Part shown: positions 49,597 through 58,786 of the stretch, piece after piece
Position numbering within the stretch: position 1 is the first letter of the stretch
Layout: each line of letters begins with the position of its first letter
Source of the DNA: an uncultured Bacteroidia bacterium
Lineage (GTDB): Bacteria > Bacteroidota > Bacteroidia > Bacteroidales > Prolixibacteraceae
NCBI GenBank assembly: GCA_903923905.1
Contig: CAIXZH010000116.1
Coordinates: forward strand, 1-64,000
Length of the DNA stretch: 64,000 bases
Direction: 5' to 3'
Made by a program: the position numbers and the translations under genes
The notes under the pieces: model-generated
The model's database searches: none
Told to the model about the DNA's origin: nothing
The model's input: only the letters and a program-made list of their open reading frames with translations

Positions 49597-50754
49597 TTAC
49601 TGCACCCTGTCAGCCCAAACTCTGCCTGTTTCATTGATATGCCAGGTTAGGAAAGATTGGTCCAGTTTTGCCGTTATTTCATATCCTTTCGGAGTGATAC
49701 GGATTAACGGGTGAAACTTCACTTTGAGAAGGTTTTGATCAACGTTTGCCAATTGATTCAACGATTCTGCAAATTGTTGATAGTGAGATTTATATTTTCC
49801 CTGGGCATAATACAAATTACGGAGTTCTTCTTTGACCACCTCTTCCGGATTGGGGAGGAAGGTTGTTATTCCGGTTCCGGCCACTTGATCCGAAAATTGA
49901 AGATATCCCCACTTTTCGGGACAATGCATGTTAACTGTTCCCTGAGGAGACCAAACCCAGTTATCTTCGGGGAGAGGTCTGCCGGTACGAGTATTGGGTT
50001 TTTTCATGTAATGGCCGTTCTCAATAAGAATTTGCCATTCAACCCTTGAAAAGTTGATCCTCCACTGATCGCCCGGTTTAACCGGGATTACACCCGTTGA
50101 ATCCCGGAAGGATTTCATTGGGAATGCGATTTCCACCGACCAGCTCCGGTCGGTATCCGAAGGATTATTTATTGTTCCTTCAAGATTGACGGCCGACAAC
50201 ATCCCTTCGAAATTCCAGGAAGTAATCGCAATTCCTCCATCCCGATATGGCCTGGTTAGCCGCAGGTCCCACTGGGTATTGAGGGCATTCATTTCGTATT
50301 CGTAATAATTATGGGTATCGCCATCAGGATCAATAAACACCTCAAAGTCGTTATCCTGAAAAATCACATCATCACGTCGGGTTACATTTGCCCAGATATG
50401 AGGCTCACAGATTTCTGCAAATACATATAGAAAATTATTGTCCCAAAGCATTTTGGCCCGTGTCCGGAGGCGGGGAGTCTGCCCAAGGCTACCAAGGATA
50501 TCCCGGAAATCTTCTGTCCAGGGAGCTTTCTGCCAACACGATTCGGTCGCTTTACCATCAATTTTAAGGGGGGTATCGGTGCGGTAACACACATAATGTC
50601 CAGGTAATGATGGTTGCTTACTTTGAACCAGGAAAGGAGACAGCGTGTAAAACAATAAAAAAAAGATTCTGAATATATTCATTTGGAGAAACCTAAATGT
50701 ATTTTTGGCCAGGTGCGAAAATACGGTTCCTGCCGTAATTAAACAAGTATTCAT
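49597..50754 (-). CDS. Secreted CBM9-like carbohydrate-binding protein
   Basis: 'YVCYRTDTPLKIDGKATESCWQKAPWTEDFRDI', 'MLWDNNFLYVFAEICEPHIWANVTRRDDVIFQDNDFEVFIDPDGDTHNYYEYEMNALNTQWDLRL'. Confidence 0.85.
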   Translation of the reverse strand: MNTCLITAGTVFSHLAKNTFRFLQMNIFRIFFLLFYTLSPFLVQSKQPSLPGHYVCYRTDTPLKIDGKATESCWQKAPWTEDFRDILGSLGQTPRLRTRAKMLWDNNFLYVFAEICEPHIWANVTRRDDVIFQDNDFEVFIDPDGDTHNYYEYEMNALNTQWDLRLTRPYRDGGIAITSWNFEGMLSAVNLEGTINNPSDTDRSWSVEIAFPMKSFRDSTGVIPVKPGDQWRINFSRVEWQILIENGHYMKKPNTRTGRPLPEDNWVWSPQGTVNMHCPEKWGYLQFSDQVAGTGITTFLPNPEEVVKEELRNLYYAQGKYKSHYQQFAESLNQLANVDQNLLKVKFHPLIRITPKGYEITAKLDQSFLTWHINETGRVWADRVQ

Positions 50755-51774
50755 TCAATAGGATCTGGCAGTTTTAATCATGGTCCTCAAATTCACTTCC
50801 GGTGTCATAGAGGGCATTGCGCATCCCGCATTCAAGATGAAGCGGTTGTTATTTGTGAAAATCCCAAGCAATTCATTTGTCTTTTGCTCTACCAGTTCGG
50901 GCGTTCCTAGTGCCAGAACTCCGCTCGGATCGATGTTGCCGATAAAACAGGCTTTGTTGCCAATGATTTCAAGCGCCTTTTGTGCATCGGTCTTGTAATC
51001 GAGCTCAAACGCATCTGAGCCGCTCTGCAGCATATCCTCGAGAATGGTATCTGTATTCCCGCAAATGTGCAAAGTGTAAGGCAATTTGCACCTGTGAACC
51101 TCTTCAATGACCAGTTTTTCGGAGGGGAGCGCAAAAAACCGGTACATCTCAGGCGAGATCATCTCGGGACCGGCAGGGCTGTCACCGTTTGAAAGCATAT
51201 CGCATCCGGTTTGTGCCATAAGCCGGATAAACTGGCAACTAATGTCTGTCGCATAGGTCAGCAACTCTTCAACCAGGTTAGGTTCTCCGATTACGAGATC
51301 GAGCATCCATTCCTGGCTCCCGCGCATCATACTGGCCAGCGAAAAAGGAGCCTGGTCACAATTCCCTCTGACAAATATTTCATTTTTGAAATGATTCTTG
51401 ATCAGGTGTACTGCCTCCAGCCAAACTTCAATATATTTATAGTCTTCTACTTTTACCTTTCCCAATTTACGGATTTCGGTGAGTTCAGCCAGGTTTCCTT
51501 TGGCTGAGCGGGCCGGCTCATCAATCGGAAAATCAACCGGTACACCAACTGCCCCGGCTAAAGTTACGGTATCCAGATCGACTAGAATCCCGTCAAACTC
51601 ATACTTCTCAACCGACCGGATAAAGGTTTCCGCCATCGTCCTGGGATTTTCCCTGAATTGATGCATGGTGAAGCCTGCCTCTTTGGCTGCCATCATAAAA
51701 TTGTGCAACATGATCGGCGTTTTGTCTGCCTTTTGCCCCTTTAATGCTGCGTGAATCCGTTCAAATCCGTTCAT
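50755..51774 (-). CDS. Uroporphyrinogen decarboxylase-superfamily protein, MtaA/CmuA-like corrinoid methyltransferase type
   Basis: 'LHICGNTDTILEDMLQSGSDAFELDY' (H-x-C), 'FIGNIDPSGVLALGTPELVE', 'FILNAGCAMPSMTPEVNLRTM' (distal Cys), 'SNGDSPAGPEMISPEMYRFF'. Confidence 0.88.
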   Translation of the reverse strand: MNGFERIHAALKGQKADKTPIMLHNFMMAAKEAGFTMHQFRENPRTMAETFIRSVEKYEFDGILVDLDTVTLAGAVGVPVDFPIDEPARSAKGNLAELTEIRKLGKVKVEDYKYIEVWLEAVHLIKNHFKNEIFVRGNCDQAPFSLASMMRGSQEWMLDLVIGEPNLVEELLTYATDISCQFIRLMAQTGCDMLSNGDSPAGPEMISPEMYRFFALPSEKLVIEEVHRCKLPYTLHICGNTDTILEDMLQSGSDAFELDYKTDAQKALEIIGNKACFIGNIDPSGVLALGTPELVEQKTNELLGIFTNNNRFILNAGCAMPSMTPEVNLRTMIKTARSY

Positions 51775-51780
51775 GATATA

Positions 51781-51967
51781 TTAATGGTGAATGGTTAATT
51801 CTGAATGGTTAATTCTGAATGGTTAATTCTGAATGCTTAAATCTGAATGGTTAATTCTGAATGGTGAATGGTTAATTCTGAATGTTTAATGGTTAATTCT
51901 GAATGGTGAATGGTTAATTCTGAATGGTGAATGGTTAATTCTGAATGGTGAATGGTTAATTCTGAAT
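51781..51967. repeat. Heptamer-phased tandem array (GGTTAAT-TCTGAAT with interspersed GGTGAAT)
   Basis: 26 consecutive 7-mers in perfect phase from 51786 to 51967; 9 exact GGTTAATTCTGAAT plus one variant. Confidence 0.95.
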
Positions 51968-51979
51968 GGTTATTATTGG

Positions 51980-52066
51980 ATTAACCATTAACCATTATCG
52001 CATTAACCATTATCGCATTAACCATTATCGCATTAATCATTAACCCTTAAACATTCACCATTATTT
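51980..52066. repeat. Opposite-orientation array (ATTAACC / ATTATCGC) related to the adjacent heptamers
   Basis: 3 copies of ATTAACCATTATCGC, ending in ATTCACCATTATTT. Confidence 0.9.
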
Positions 52067-52416
52067 AAATTGTTTTTCGCAGTCTTAATGGAAGCGGTAA
52101 TCAGCTTGATCAATTCTTCACAATCAGCAATTAATGAGGCAGATAAAATCTCATCAATATATCCACTGTCGGTTAATAACCTTAGCCAGTATTGGGTTTC
52201 ATGAGCCTCTTTCTGGGCAATACCCAATTTATGAATAAAATCTTTTTTAGACTCTCCCTGGTTCGCTTCTTCCACATTGGCTCCAATTTAAGTTCCGGAT
52301 TTAAGGATTTGCTTTGATAAAACAAATTCTCGCTTCTCCAAAGTAATTTTTTGACACAACCTGATGATTTGCAGGGCAAAATTATAAGATTTTTCCTTTA
52401 AAATATTAGTCTTCAT
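52033..52416 (-). pseudogene. Four-helix-bundle protein (23S rRNA intervening-sequence / bAvd-like family) with in-frame TAA
   Basis: 'MKTNILKEKSYNFALQIIRLCQKITLEKREFVLSKQILKSGT*IGANVEEANQGESKKDFIHKLGIAQKEAHETQYWLRLLTDSGYI'; TAA at 52290-52288 replaces the usual Ser of SGTSIGAN. Confidence 0.88.
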
Positions 52417-52504
52417 TGGATCGATTCTTAGTTAAACAATCAATTAAATATTCGAATATTTTATTAACTAATTAGACATTAACCATTACCCATTCACCAT
52501 TTAG

Positions 52505-52519
52505 CATTCACCATTATTT
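52505..52519. repeat. 15-bp direct repeat CATTCACCATTATTT (partner copy at 52052-52066)
   Basis: Identical 15-mers either side of the S23-like gene; this copy overlaps the last codons of the GH38 gene. Confidence 0.95.
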
Positions 52520-55500
52520 CACTTTTATCGTCTCAATCGAATTGTGCCCCAATTTGATTGCAATTCTTTTCCCAGTTACAGTGATAAGTTGTTGGTTTGA
52601 TTCAACCAGGTTGGTACGGTTGGCACTATTGATGTCTTTGAAACTTTCAAGGATGATATTCTGATCTTTCCCCGATGTTTCTACCATTCGGATTATTGCT
52701 TCGTCACTGTCTTCAGCCTTTTTGAAGGTCGATATTTCCACATCTGACTGATCAGTCTTGAGGAAACTAAGGGTTTCAGGGAGCAACGCATTTTCAAACT
52801 GATGGATTTGTTTTACGGCCATCAGTTTTTCGTTTGACTCACGTCCAAACAGGGCGCCATTTTGCCATCCGGGCTTGTGCGAAGTCATCGAGAAGCTGAA
52901 GGAGTGATCGCCGGTTTGCAGGTAGTCATTCCCTTCCCAGTGGCAGCTCTTTCTTGAGGCGAGCAGGATGGGTTGCAATACCTGGTTTTTAACCGGCTGG
53001 TCGGTCGGGTCTATCCAATCTGCTACAGCAACAGAGGAGGTTAGGGTTACGCCAAAACCGGCATTGCTTGAGCTGATCCAGTTTTGTATTCCACGCGGAT
53101 GAATATTCTTGCATTCAGTCTGGTAACGTTCCCCTGCAGCACCTTCGATCTCATCTTTGCCCACCTCCACAACGCCAAACGGAACTTCATAGGCCACCTT
53201 GCCATCCGTCATATTCAACGGGAGAGCCATGCGGAATTCGTGGTAAAGAACACCTTCCCAGTTTAGGAGCTGTGTTTCGAAGTCAATCCGTTTTTGGTCG
53301 TGGAAGAATTTGATCCGTTGTTCAACCACTGCATATTTAATGTGCTGACGATATTTATAGCAGGTGAAAACTGGTCCGTCCTCCTCAATCTCCCATTTGG
53401 TCGGGTAATTGCCGGTTTTGTCAAAATCCTTCATGTCGGGTTTTTGAATGTCCGAAAATTCACCAGCTCCGTTCCCTTCAGAGTGCATGGTAAATATTTC
53501 ACCCGCTTTAAATTTCGCAGGATCTACCAGTTCCTGGTTCAATTCTTTATCATAGATGGAAGATAACCCTCCGTCTGCAAAGGTCAGCCTGTAAAACCGG
53601 TTTTCTGCCTGTTTTTGAAATTCGGGTAAGGATTTCGGTTCAGATTTCTTTAAAGAATGAAGAAAGAAGGTCCGGTAGCCGATTGAAGGAATATTTTCAG
53701 CGATAAACTGAAGCGTGGCAGATTTGAGCGATCCGTCTTCGAAATAGCTGGCTGAACTTAATTGACTTTTGACCTCTTTCCCCGCTCCATCCGCGAGTTC
53801 AAGTCCGAAGGCCTCTGCTTTATCAAAGCTCAGCCGGGTACAAACCTTATCTGACCGGAGTTCATTCATACTATTAAACACTACTAATGGAGCCCCTTTA
53901 TGCGTGTCGGTTTTAATTTTAGAGGCCAAATCATTCAGGTTTTGATCCACAATTTTTTCGGCTTCGGCCTTTGCGAATTCATATTTTGAATGGAACCAGT
54001 CGTCGGTAATGTCACCATGTTTGCCGCCCCAGCCATGGTCGGGATAGATCTTGGCCTCCCAGGCTTTAGTTAACCGCTCCAGGGGATAATTGGCAAAAGA
54101 GCCGTCAATCAACGCGTTGATGGTCGATAACTTCTCGGCAACCGGAAGTAAAATATCGGCTTCGCGGCTGGCTTTTAATGCTTTCTCGTGTGAAGGCCCG
54201 TGAATATATAACCAGACAGCTGGACGTTCCCCAATAATTTTGGGCAATTCGGGTTTCTGGTCCAACAATATCTTGAAAAATTCCGGTGCGGAGGCTATCT
54301 TGAATTTAGGAAGGGTTACCGGCACATTTTTACTCTGCCCGTCGGGAAGTTCATGGATATTTTCCCAATTCTTAATCAGCTGGCTATAATCTTTCGATGG
54401 ACTCATATCGTTGTCCGAAAGAATGGGAATTACCGGAGAGGCTGTTTTCGAATTGTAGAATTTTTGCCAGTACATCGAAGAAGTGGCAATATATTGTGCC
54501 GCTTCGGGAAAATTCTTTCCCAGTGATCCAAACGCATCACCGTAATGCCCGGGGGAATATACGGTAACGTAAGATCCGTCGGGACTGTACCAGTTAAATA
54601 CTCCCCGTTTTATCCGGCTGATCATCATGTATTTTGTTCCAGCCTTTTGCATAATTTGAGGCATCTGAAGGGTTCTGCCGGGAACATCCTCATTCCAGTA
54701 AACCGTGGCGTCATAATTAAATTCATCCTTCAGCCACTTCGTCCCGAAATAGAACATCCGTGCCAGCGACTCCCCTGAATACATCTCCTCGTATGGCTGG
54801 ATAAATCCTGATCCTGCAGCGATCCGGCCGTCGGCAAACATTTGACGAAGCAGTGGCTTTTTATCGGGATGACGCTGGGTATATTCCCTGATCATCAGGG
54901 CATCTTCGATATCAAAATGGTAATTTTTATCTTTTTCCGCCATTTTCAACAGGGGAGTGATCAGCATGGTATCGCGTTCAATTACACATTTTTCAGGGGA
55001 GTCCATCCATGCAATATCCTGGTGACTTGAATTCATGAGTAAAATCTGACCTTTTCCAAGGATCGAACCCGAGAGTTTAAGCAGATCCGAAACGGTAGAT
55101 GGATTATAGGTACGGTGTGCTTCAACAATGATTTTATTATCCTCGGTTTTGCATTCAATGCTTAGAACTGCTTTATGGAGCAAGAGTGTGTTTCCCGTCA
55201 CTTCACCAAGGGAAGATACCGAAATGAGCTCTCCTTCCGGATCATTGAGTTTGAACGGATGGTTTTTGGCAGAAAGGGGGAGTGTAAAGATTGCTTCCGA
55301 ATCTGAGGTTCCCTGTTTCAGGTTGATCTTCCTGGTTTTCCCGCAAGAGGTTAAACTGAGTTCATTGCCGGTCAGATATTCGGGAGCCTGCAGCAGGCAT
55401 TCCAGTGAACCGTTTTTTTCTTCGGCGGTCAACTTCACCGGGATATCATACTTTGCTGAGTTTTGCAGATAGGCTATGGCATCGGTTGCCTGAAAAACGA

Positions 55501-56062
55501 TGAGCCAGTCAGTATTCTTATTGGCCCTGCCGGTGATTCCTATTTTCTGAACAGTCCCTTTGTTGAGCCAGCTTACCGGTGCAATCATCGACATGTAGCC
55601 ATGGGCACCCTGCTGATCGTCTGTGTTAACGACGGTAAACGCAAGTTTGCCCCCTTCAGGTGTGGTGATTTCCCACTCTCTGTTCATGGGAGCAGGGATT
55701 TCAAACCTTTTGGTTCCATTCACGAACACGTCAAAGATATTCTTGTCGGTGGTCAGATTGATTGATGCGATCCATAGAAAACCTGCATTTGGCTCTGAAT
55801 AGTTTGCCGACAGCGGTTGCGTTTCCCATTCAATCGCCATTTGTCCGTTTGAACAGCGGGTAATCATCCCGTCGGTCACATCGTTCCTGAACGTGTGATA
55901 GGAAAAGGTATTTTCTCCTGTGTTTTTTTGAAATCCTTCCATCCAGTTTTTGGATTTTCCGGCCAAATCGTACAGCACTTTATGCCGATCGTTTTCTGCG
56001 AATGCATTTCCTGCTGTCATTTGCAACACCAGGACGATCACTAATATTTCAAACTTGTTCAT
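52514..56062 (-). CDS. Secreted GH38-like alpha-mannosidase
   Basis: 1182 aa; 'LLMNSSHQDIAWMDSPEKCVIERDTMLITPLLKMA', 'TVYWNEDVPGRTLQMPQIMQKAGTKYMMISRIKRGVFNWYSPDGS', C-terminal beta domains. Confidence 0.9.
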   Translation of the reverse strand: MNKFEILVIVLVLQMTAGNAFAENDRHKVLYDLAGKSKNWMEGFQKNTGENTFSYHTFRNDVTDGMITRCSNGQMAIEWETQPLSANYSEPNAGFLWIASINLTTDKNIFDVFVNGTKRFEIPAPMNREWEITTPEGGKLAFTVVNTDDQQGAHGYMSMIAPVSWLNKGTVQKIGITGRANKNTDWLIVFQATDAIAYLQNSAKYDIPVKLTAEEKNGSLECLLQAPEYLTGNELSLTSCGKTRKINLKQGTSDSEAIFTLPLSAKNHPFKLNDPEGELISVSSLGEVTGNTLLLHKAVLSIECKTEDNKIIVEAHRTYNPSTVSDLLKLSGSILGKGQILLMNSSHQDIAWMDSPEKCVIERDTMLITPLLKMAEKDKNYHFDIEDALMIREYTQRHPDKKPLLRQMFADGRIAAGSGFIQPYEEMYSGESLARMFYFGTKWLKDEFNYDATVYWNEDVPGRTLQMPQIMQKAGTKYMMISRIKRGVFNWYSPDGSYVTVYSPGHYGDAFGSLGKNFPEAAQYIATSSMYWQKFYNSKTASPVIPILSDNDMSPSKDYSQLIKNWENIHELPDGQSKNVPVTLPKFKIASAPEFFKILLDQKPELPKIIGERPAVWLYIHGPSHEKALKASREADILLPVAEKLSTINALIDGSFANYPLERLTKAWEAKIYPDHGWGGKHGDITDDWFHSKYEFAKAEAEKIVDQNLNDLASKIKTDTHKGAPLVVFNSMNELRSDKVCTRLSFDKAEAFGLELADGAGKEVKSQLSSASYFEDGSLKSATLQFIAENIPSIGYRTFFLHSLKKSEPKSLPEFQKQAENRFYRLTFADGGLSSIYDKELNQELVDPAKFKAGEIFTMHSEGNGAGEFSDIQKPDMKDFDKTGNYPTKWEIEEDGPVFTCYKYRQHIKYAVVEQRIKFFHDQKRIDFETQLLNWEGVLYHEFRMALPLNMTDGKVAYEVPFGVVEVGKDEIEGAAGERYQTECKNIHPRGIQNWISSSNAGFGVTLTSSVAVADWIDPTDQPVKNQVLQPILLASRKSCHWEGNDYLQTGDHSFSFSMTSHKPGWQNGALFGRESNEKLMAVKQIHQFENALLPETLSFLKTDQSDVEISTFKKAEDSDEAIIRMVETSGKDQNIILESFKDINSANRTNLVESNQQLITVTGKRIAIKLGHNSIETIKVK

Positions 56063-56084
56063 AATGAAGTTATTTCAGATGTTT

Positions 56085-57338
56085 TTATGCGGTTAATGAT
56101 TTGATTCTGCCGATGAGTTCCATCATGGCTCTTCCGTTGTGATAGGGACATTTCCACGGGTCAATTTTCCAGTCATTTCGGTAAAACGGCGATGGATCGT
56201 TCTCCGGTTCAATGAGGTATGGAATGCCCAGCCGGTTTACTTTGGTGAACCATTCCCCGTTCCGGTGGTCAATCATGCAATTATTCACAAAATCCCAGGA
56301 TAGTTTTAACTTTTCCCAATAGTGGTTATCCGAAGTCAATTGGAGGCCATTCATCAATGCAACCAAAGTTTCGGCTTGCGGCCACCAGTGTTTGTTGGTT
56401 CGGAGATGGCTTCCAAACCGGGTTGATTCGAGGAATAACCCACCGTCTTTGTCGATTCCGACCCGGTCAACAGCTTCTAGCATTTTGATGCATAGAGGCC
56501 TCATTTTTTGGATAATTTCCTGATTACCCAGGATTTCTGCGGCTTCCCATAGCAGCCACGATGCTTCAATATCGTGTCCAAAAGAGCAGGTTCCTTTGGA
56601 TTCTTCCGTTTCAATGAATTGCTCATCAAAGAAAATACCCAGGTGACCGGTTTCCCGGATTATCTTATCCAGGAATAATTCCAGCAATTCCTTAAGCCGC
56701 TTTCCAACCAGATCATCTTTACAGACTTTGTAAAATGCGGCGTAGGCTTCCATGATATGGAGGTGGGTATTCATCGATCGGGGCTCATTGTTGTCTGCCA
56801 TCCGGTTTTCGGAATAGACCTGCCAGTCACGTGTAAAAGCTTCCAGATATCCCGGATTTTGGGGATCTTTGGTTTTCTCTTCAAGTAAAAGGAAATAATC
56901 CCTGAGCTGACTCAGAAGCTCGGGATCACCCTTGAATTCATAGTATTTGCTCAGCGCATAAAGGACAAAGGCCTGCGCATAAGTATGTTTGATATCGTCG
57001 AGTGGTCTGTTTTCTGAGTTTATGCTCATCAGATAACCCCCGTTCACCGGATCGGCAAAATATTTGGCCAGCACCTGATAAGCCCGGTCAGCTATTTCGG
57101 CGTATTGCCGGTTGCCGAAATTCTTTGCAGCTTCGGCAAAGGTCCATAAAATACGGGCATTCAACACGCACGACCTGGGTGCATCAGGGATTGGATTTCC
57201 GGTCATATCAACTGCTCCGTAAAAGCCATCCCCGTTTTTTTCGACTGCATATTTTATCCAGAATGCTAAGATATCATCATGCAATTCAGTTTCGAAAATC
57301 CTAGAATACGCTAATAATTCCGTCCTTAAAGATTCCAT
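56085..57338 (-). CDS. AGE-family epimerase (N-acylglucosamine / mannobiose-cellobiose 2-epimerase-like)
   Basis: 'DDILAFWIKYAVEKNGDGFYGAVDMTGNPIPDAPRSCVLNARILWTFAEAAKNF', 'TCSFGHDIEASWLLWEAAEILG', 'KHWWPQAETLVALMNG'. Confidence 0.93.
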   Translation of the reverse strand: MESLRTELLAYSRIFETELHDDILAFWIKYAVEKNGDGFYGAVDMTGNPIPDAPRSCVLNARILWTFAEAAKNFGNRQYAEIADRAYQVLAKYFADPVNGGYLMSINSENRPLDDIKHTYAQAFVLYALSKYYEFKGDPELLSQLRDYFLLLEEKTKDPQNPGYLEAFTRDWQVYSENRMADNNEPRSMNTHLHIMEAYAAFYKVCKDDLVGKRLKELLELFLDKIIRETGHLGIFFDEQFIETEESKGTCSFGHDIEASWLLWEAAEILGNQEIIQKMRPLCIKMLEAVDRVGIDKDGGLFLESTRFGSHLRTNKHWWPQAETLVALMNGLQLTSDNHYWEKLKLSWDFVNNCMIDHRNGEWFTKVNRLGIPYLIEPENDPSPFYRNDWKIDPWKCPYHNGRAMMELIGRIKSLTA

Positions 57339-57511
57339 AATAGTGTGAGGGTATAGTTAACTATTACAAACTTCGAAATTTTTTACTAGTCTGAAAATAA
57401 AATTCGAGGTTTTGTAAGTTATTAATAATCAATTTAAATTATGCGGATATTTTTTATTTATGAAAGTAGTTCTTTAGTTTTGTGTAACAACTTACTAAAC
57501 ACACTTTCAAC

Positions 57512-58021
57512 ATGCCACTACACATTAAGCGCCTCATCGGCGTATTTGCTATTTTTATAGCATTGTTTCTGGTCATGCGCCAGGTTTTAAGACCAAGCTC
57601 TTTTGGCGAGTTAGGCCATTTCCGTGCAAAGGCTATCAATGAGAATGCCTTGAGGCCAATGCACTATACAGTTGCCGACAGCTGTACGAAATGCCATAAG
57701 GATATCCGTTCGGATAAGGATCTGGGATTTCATATTAAACTTAAGTGTGAGGTCTGCCATGGACCAGGATTAAAGCATGCACTTTATGCCAATCGGTTTA
57801 AAAATAAAGAATTGCCAGATTCGCTCCTTCTCTACAAGCCGGGAGAGCGGAAAGACTGTGCCATATGCCACAATATGAACAGGGCAAGGATCAAAATTCA
57901 ATTTGATACCATTAATACCACAATGGTTCACCAGGTAAATGTGATGAAACACCACGTGACCGATCCAAAAACGAAAGAAGCTTTGAAATGTATTGACTGT
58001 CATAATCCTCATCAGCCATGA
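57512..58021 (+). CDS. Membrane-anchored tetraheme cytochrome c
   Basis: Four CxxCH motifs (CTKCH, CEVCH, CAICH, CIDCH); N-terminal TM anchor. Confidence 0.92.
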   Translation: MPLHIKRLIGVFAIFIALFLVMRQVLRPSSFGELGHFRAKAINENALRPMHYTVADSCTKCHKDIRSDKDLGFHIKLKCEVCHGPGLKHALYANRFKNKELPDSLLLYKPGERKDCAICHNMNRARIKIQFDTINTTMVHQVNVMKHHVTDPKTKEALKCIDCHNPHQP

Positions 58022-58785
58022 ACGAAGACACAACTAAACTTTCCAGAAGAAATTTCTTCAAGGCCGGAACCGTTCTGGCCAGCGGGGTAGCGATAGCCTC
58101 AACCCTGGCACCTTATGATGGTTTGCTTTTTGCTGCTGAAGCCCCCGGCGCAAAAGGGAAATGGTATGGAATCGGGATCGATATCAATAAGTGTATCGGT
58201 TGCGGAAAATGTGCAAATGCTTGTAAACAAGAGAATAATGTCCCAAAGGATCCTTTCTATTTCCGGTCATGGGTGGAGCAGTATACCATCAAAAACGATG
58301 GCTCAATCCTGGTTGAATCACCCAACGGAGGGATTGACGGATTTAAACAATCGGTTCCGGATGGTGATATTTACAAATCGTTCTTTGTGCCCAAAATGTG
58401 TAATCATTGCGCGAAATCACCCTGCACCCAGGTTTGCCCGGTTGGAGCTACCTTCGAAACAGAAGAGGGGATCGTGCTGGTTGATGAGACCTATTGCATC
58501 GGCTGCCGGTATTGCGTCCAGGCATGTCCTTACGGATGCCGGTATATTCACCCTGAAAAGGGGACGGTCGATAAGTGCACACTCTGCTTTCACCGCCTGA
58601 AAAAGGGGTTGCAACCTGCCTGTTTTGAAATTTGTCCGACTGAAGCCCGAATTTTTGGGGATTTAAATGATCCGAAAAGTAAACTGAACTACTTTTTGAA
58701 AAATCATACCTGCATGGTGATTAAACCACATCTCAACACAGGTTCAAAATTATTTTATAACGCATTAACGCCGGAGGTAAGATAA
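58018..58785 (+). CDS. Tat-exported 4x[4Fe-4S] ferredoxin subunit (NrfC/DmsB/HybA-like)
   Basis: 'LSRRNFFKAGTVLASGVAIAS' Tat signal; 'CIGCGKCANACKQEN', 'CNHCAKSPCTQVCPVGA', 'CIGCRYCVQACPYGC', 'CTLCFHRLKKGLQPACFEICP'. Confidence 0.95.
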   Translation: MNEDTTKLSRRNFFKAGTVLASGVAIASTLAPYDGLLFAAEAPGAKGKWYGIGIDINKCIGCGKCANACKQENNVPKDPFYFRSWVEQYTIKNDGSILVESPNGGIDGFKQSVPDGDIYKSFFVPKMCNHCAKSPCTQVCPVGATFETEEGIVLVDETYCIGCRYCVQACPYGCRYIHPEKGTVDKCTLCFHRLKKGLQPACFEICPTEARIFGDLNDPKSKLNYFLKNHTCMVIKPHLNTGSKLFYNALTPEVR

Positions 58786-58786
58786 C

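Noticed and set aside
50755-51774. Heme biosynthesis HemE
   Set aside because: H-x-C...C metal-ligand pattern and 'NAGCAMPSMTPEVNL' C-terminus fit MtaA/CmuA-type methyltransferases, and no other heme genes are nearby.
51781-52066. Possible CRISPR array
   Set aside because: Units are continuous 7-mers with no unique spacers of constant length and no cas genes nearby.
52033-52416. bAvd-like gene as part of a diversity-generating retroelement
   Set aside because: No reverse transcriptase, template or variable repeat is visible in the window; the array is a simple heptamer repeat.
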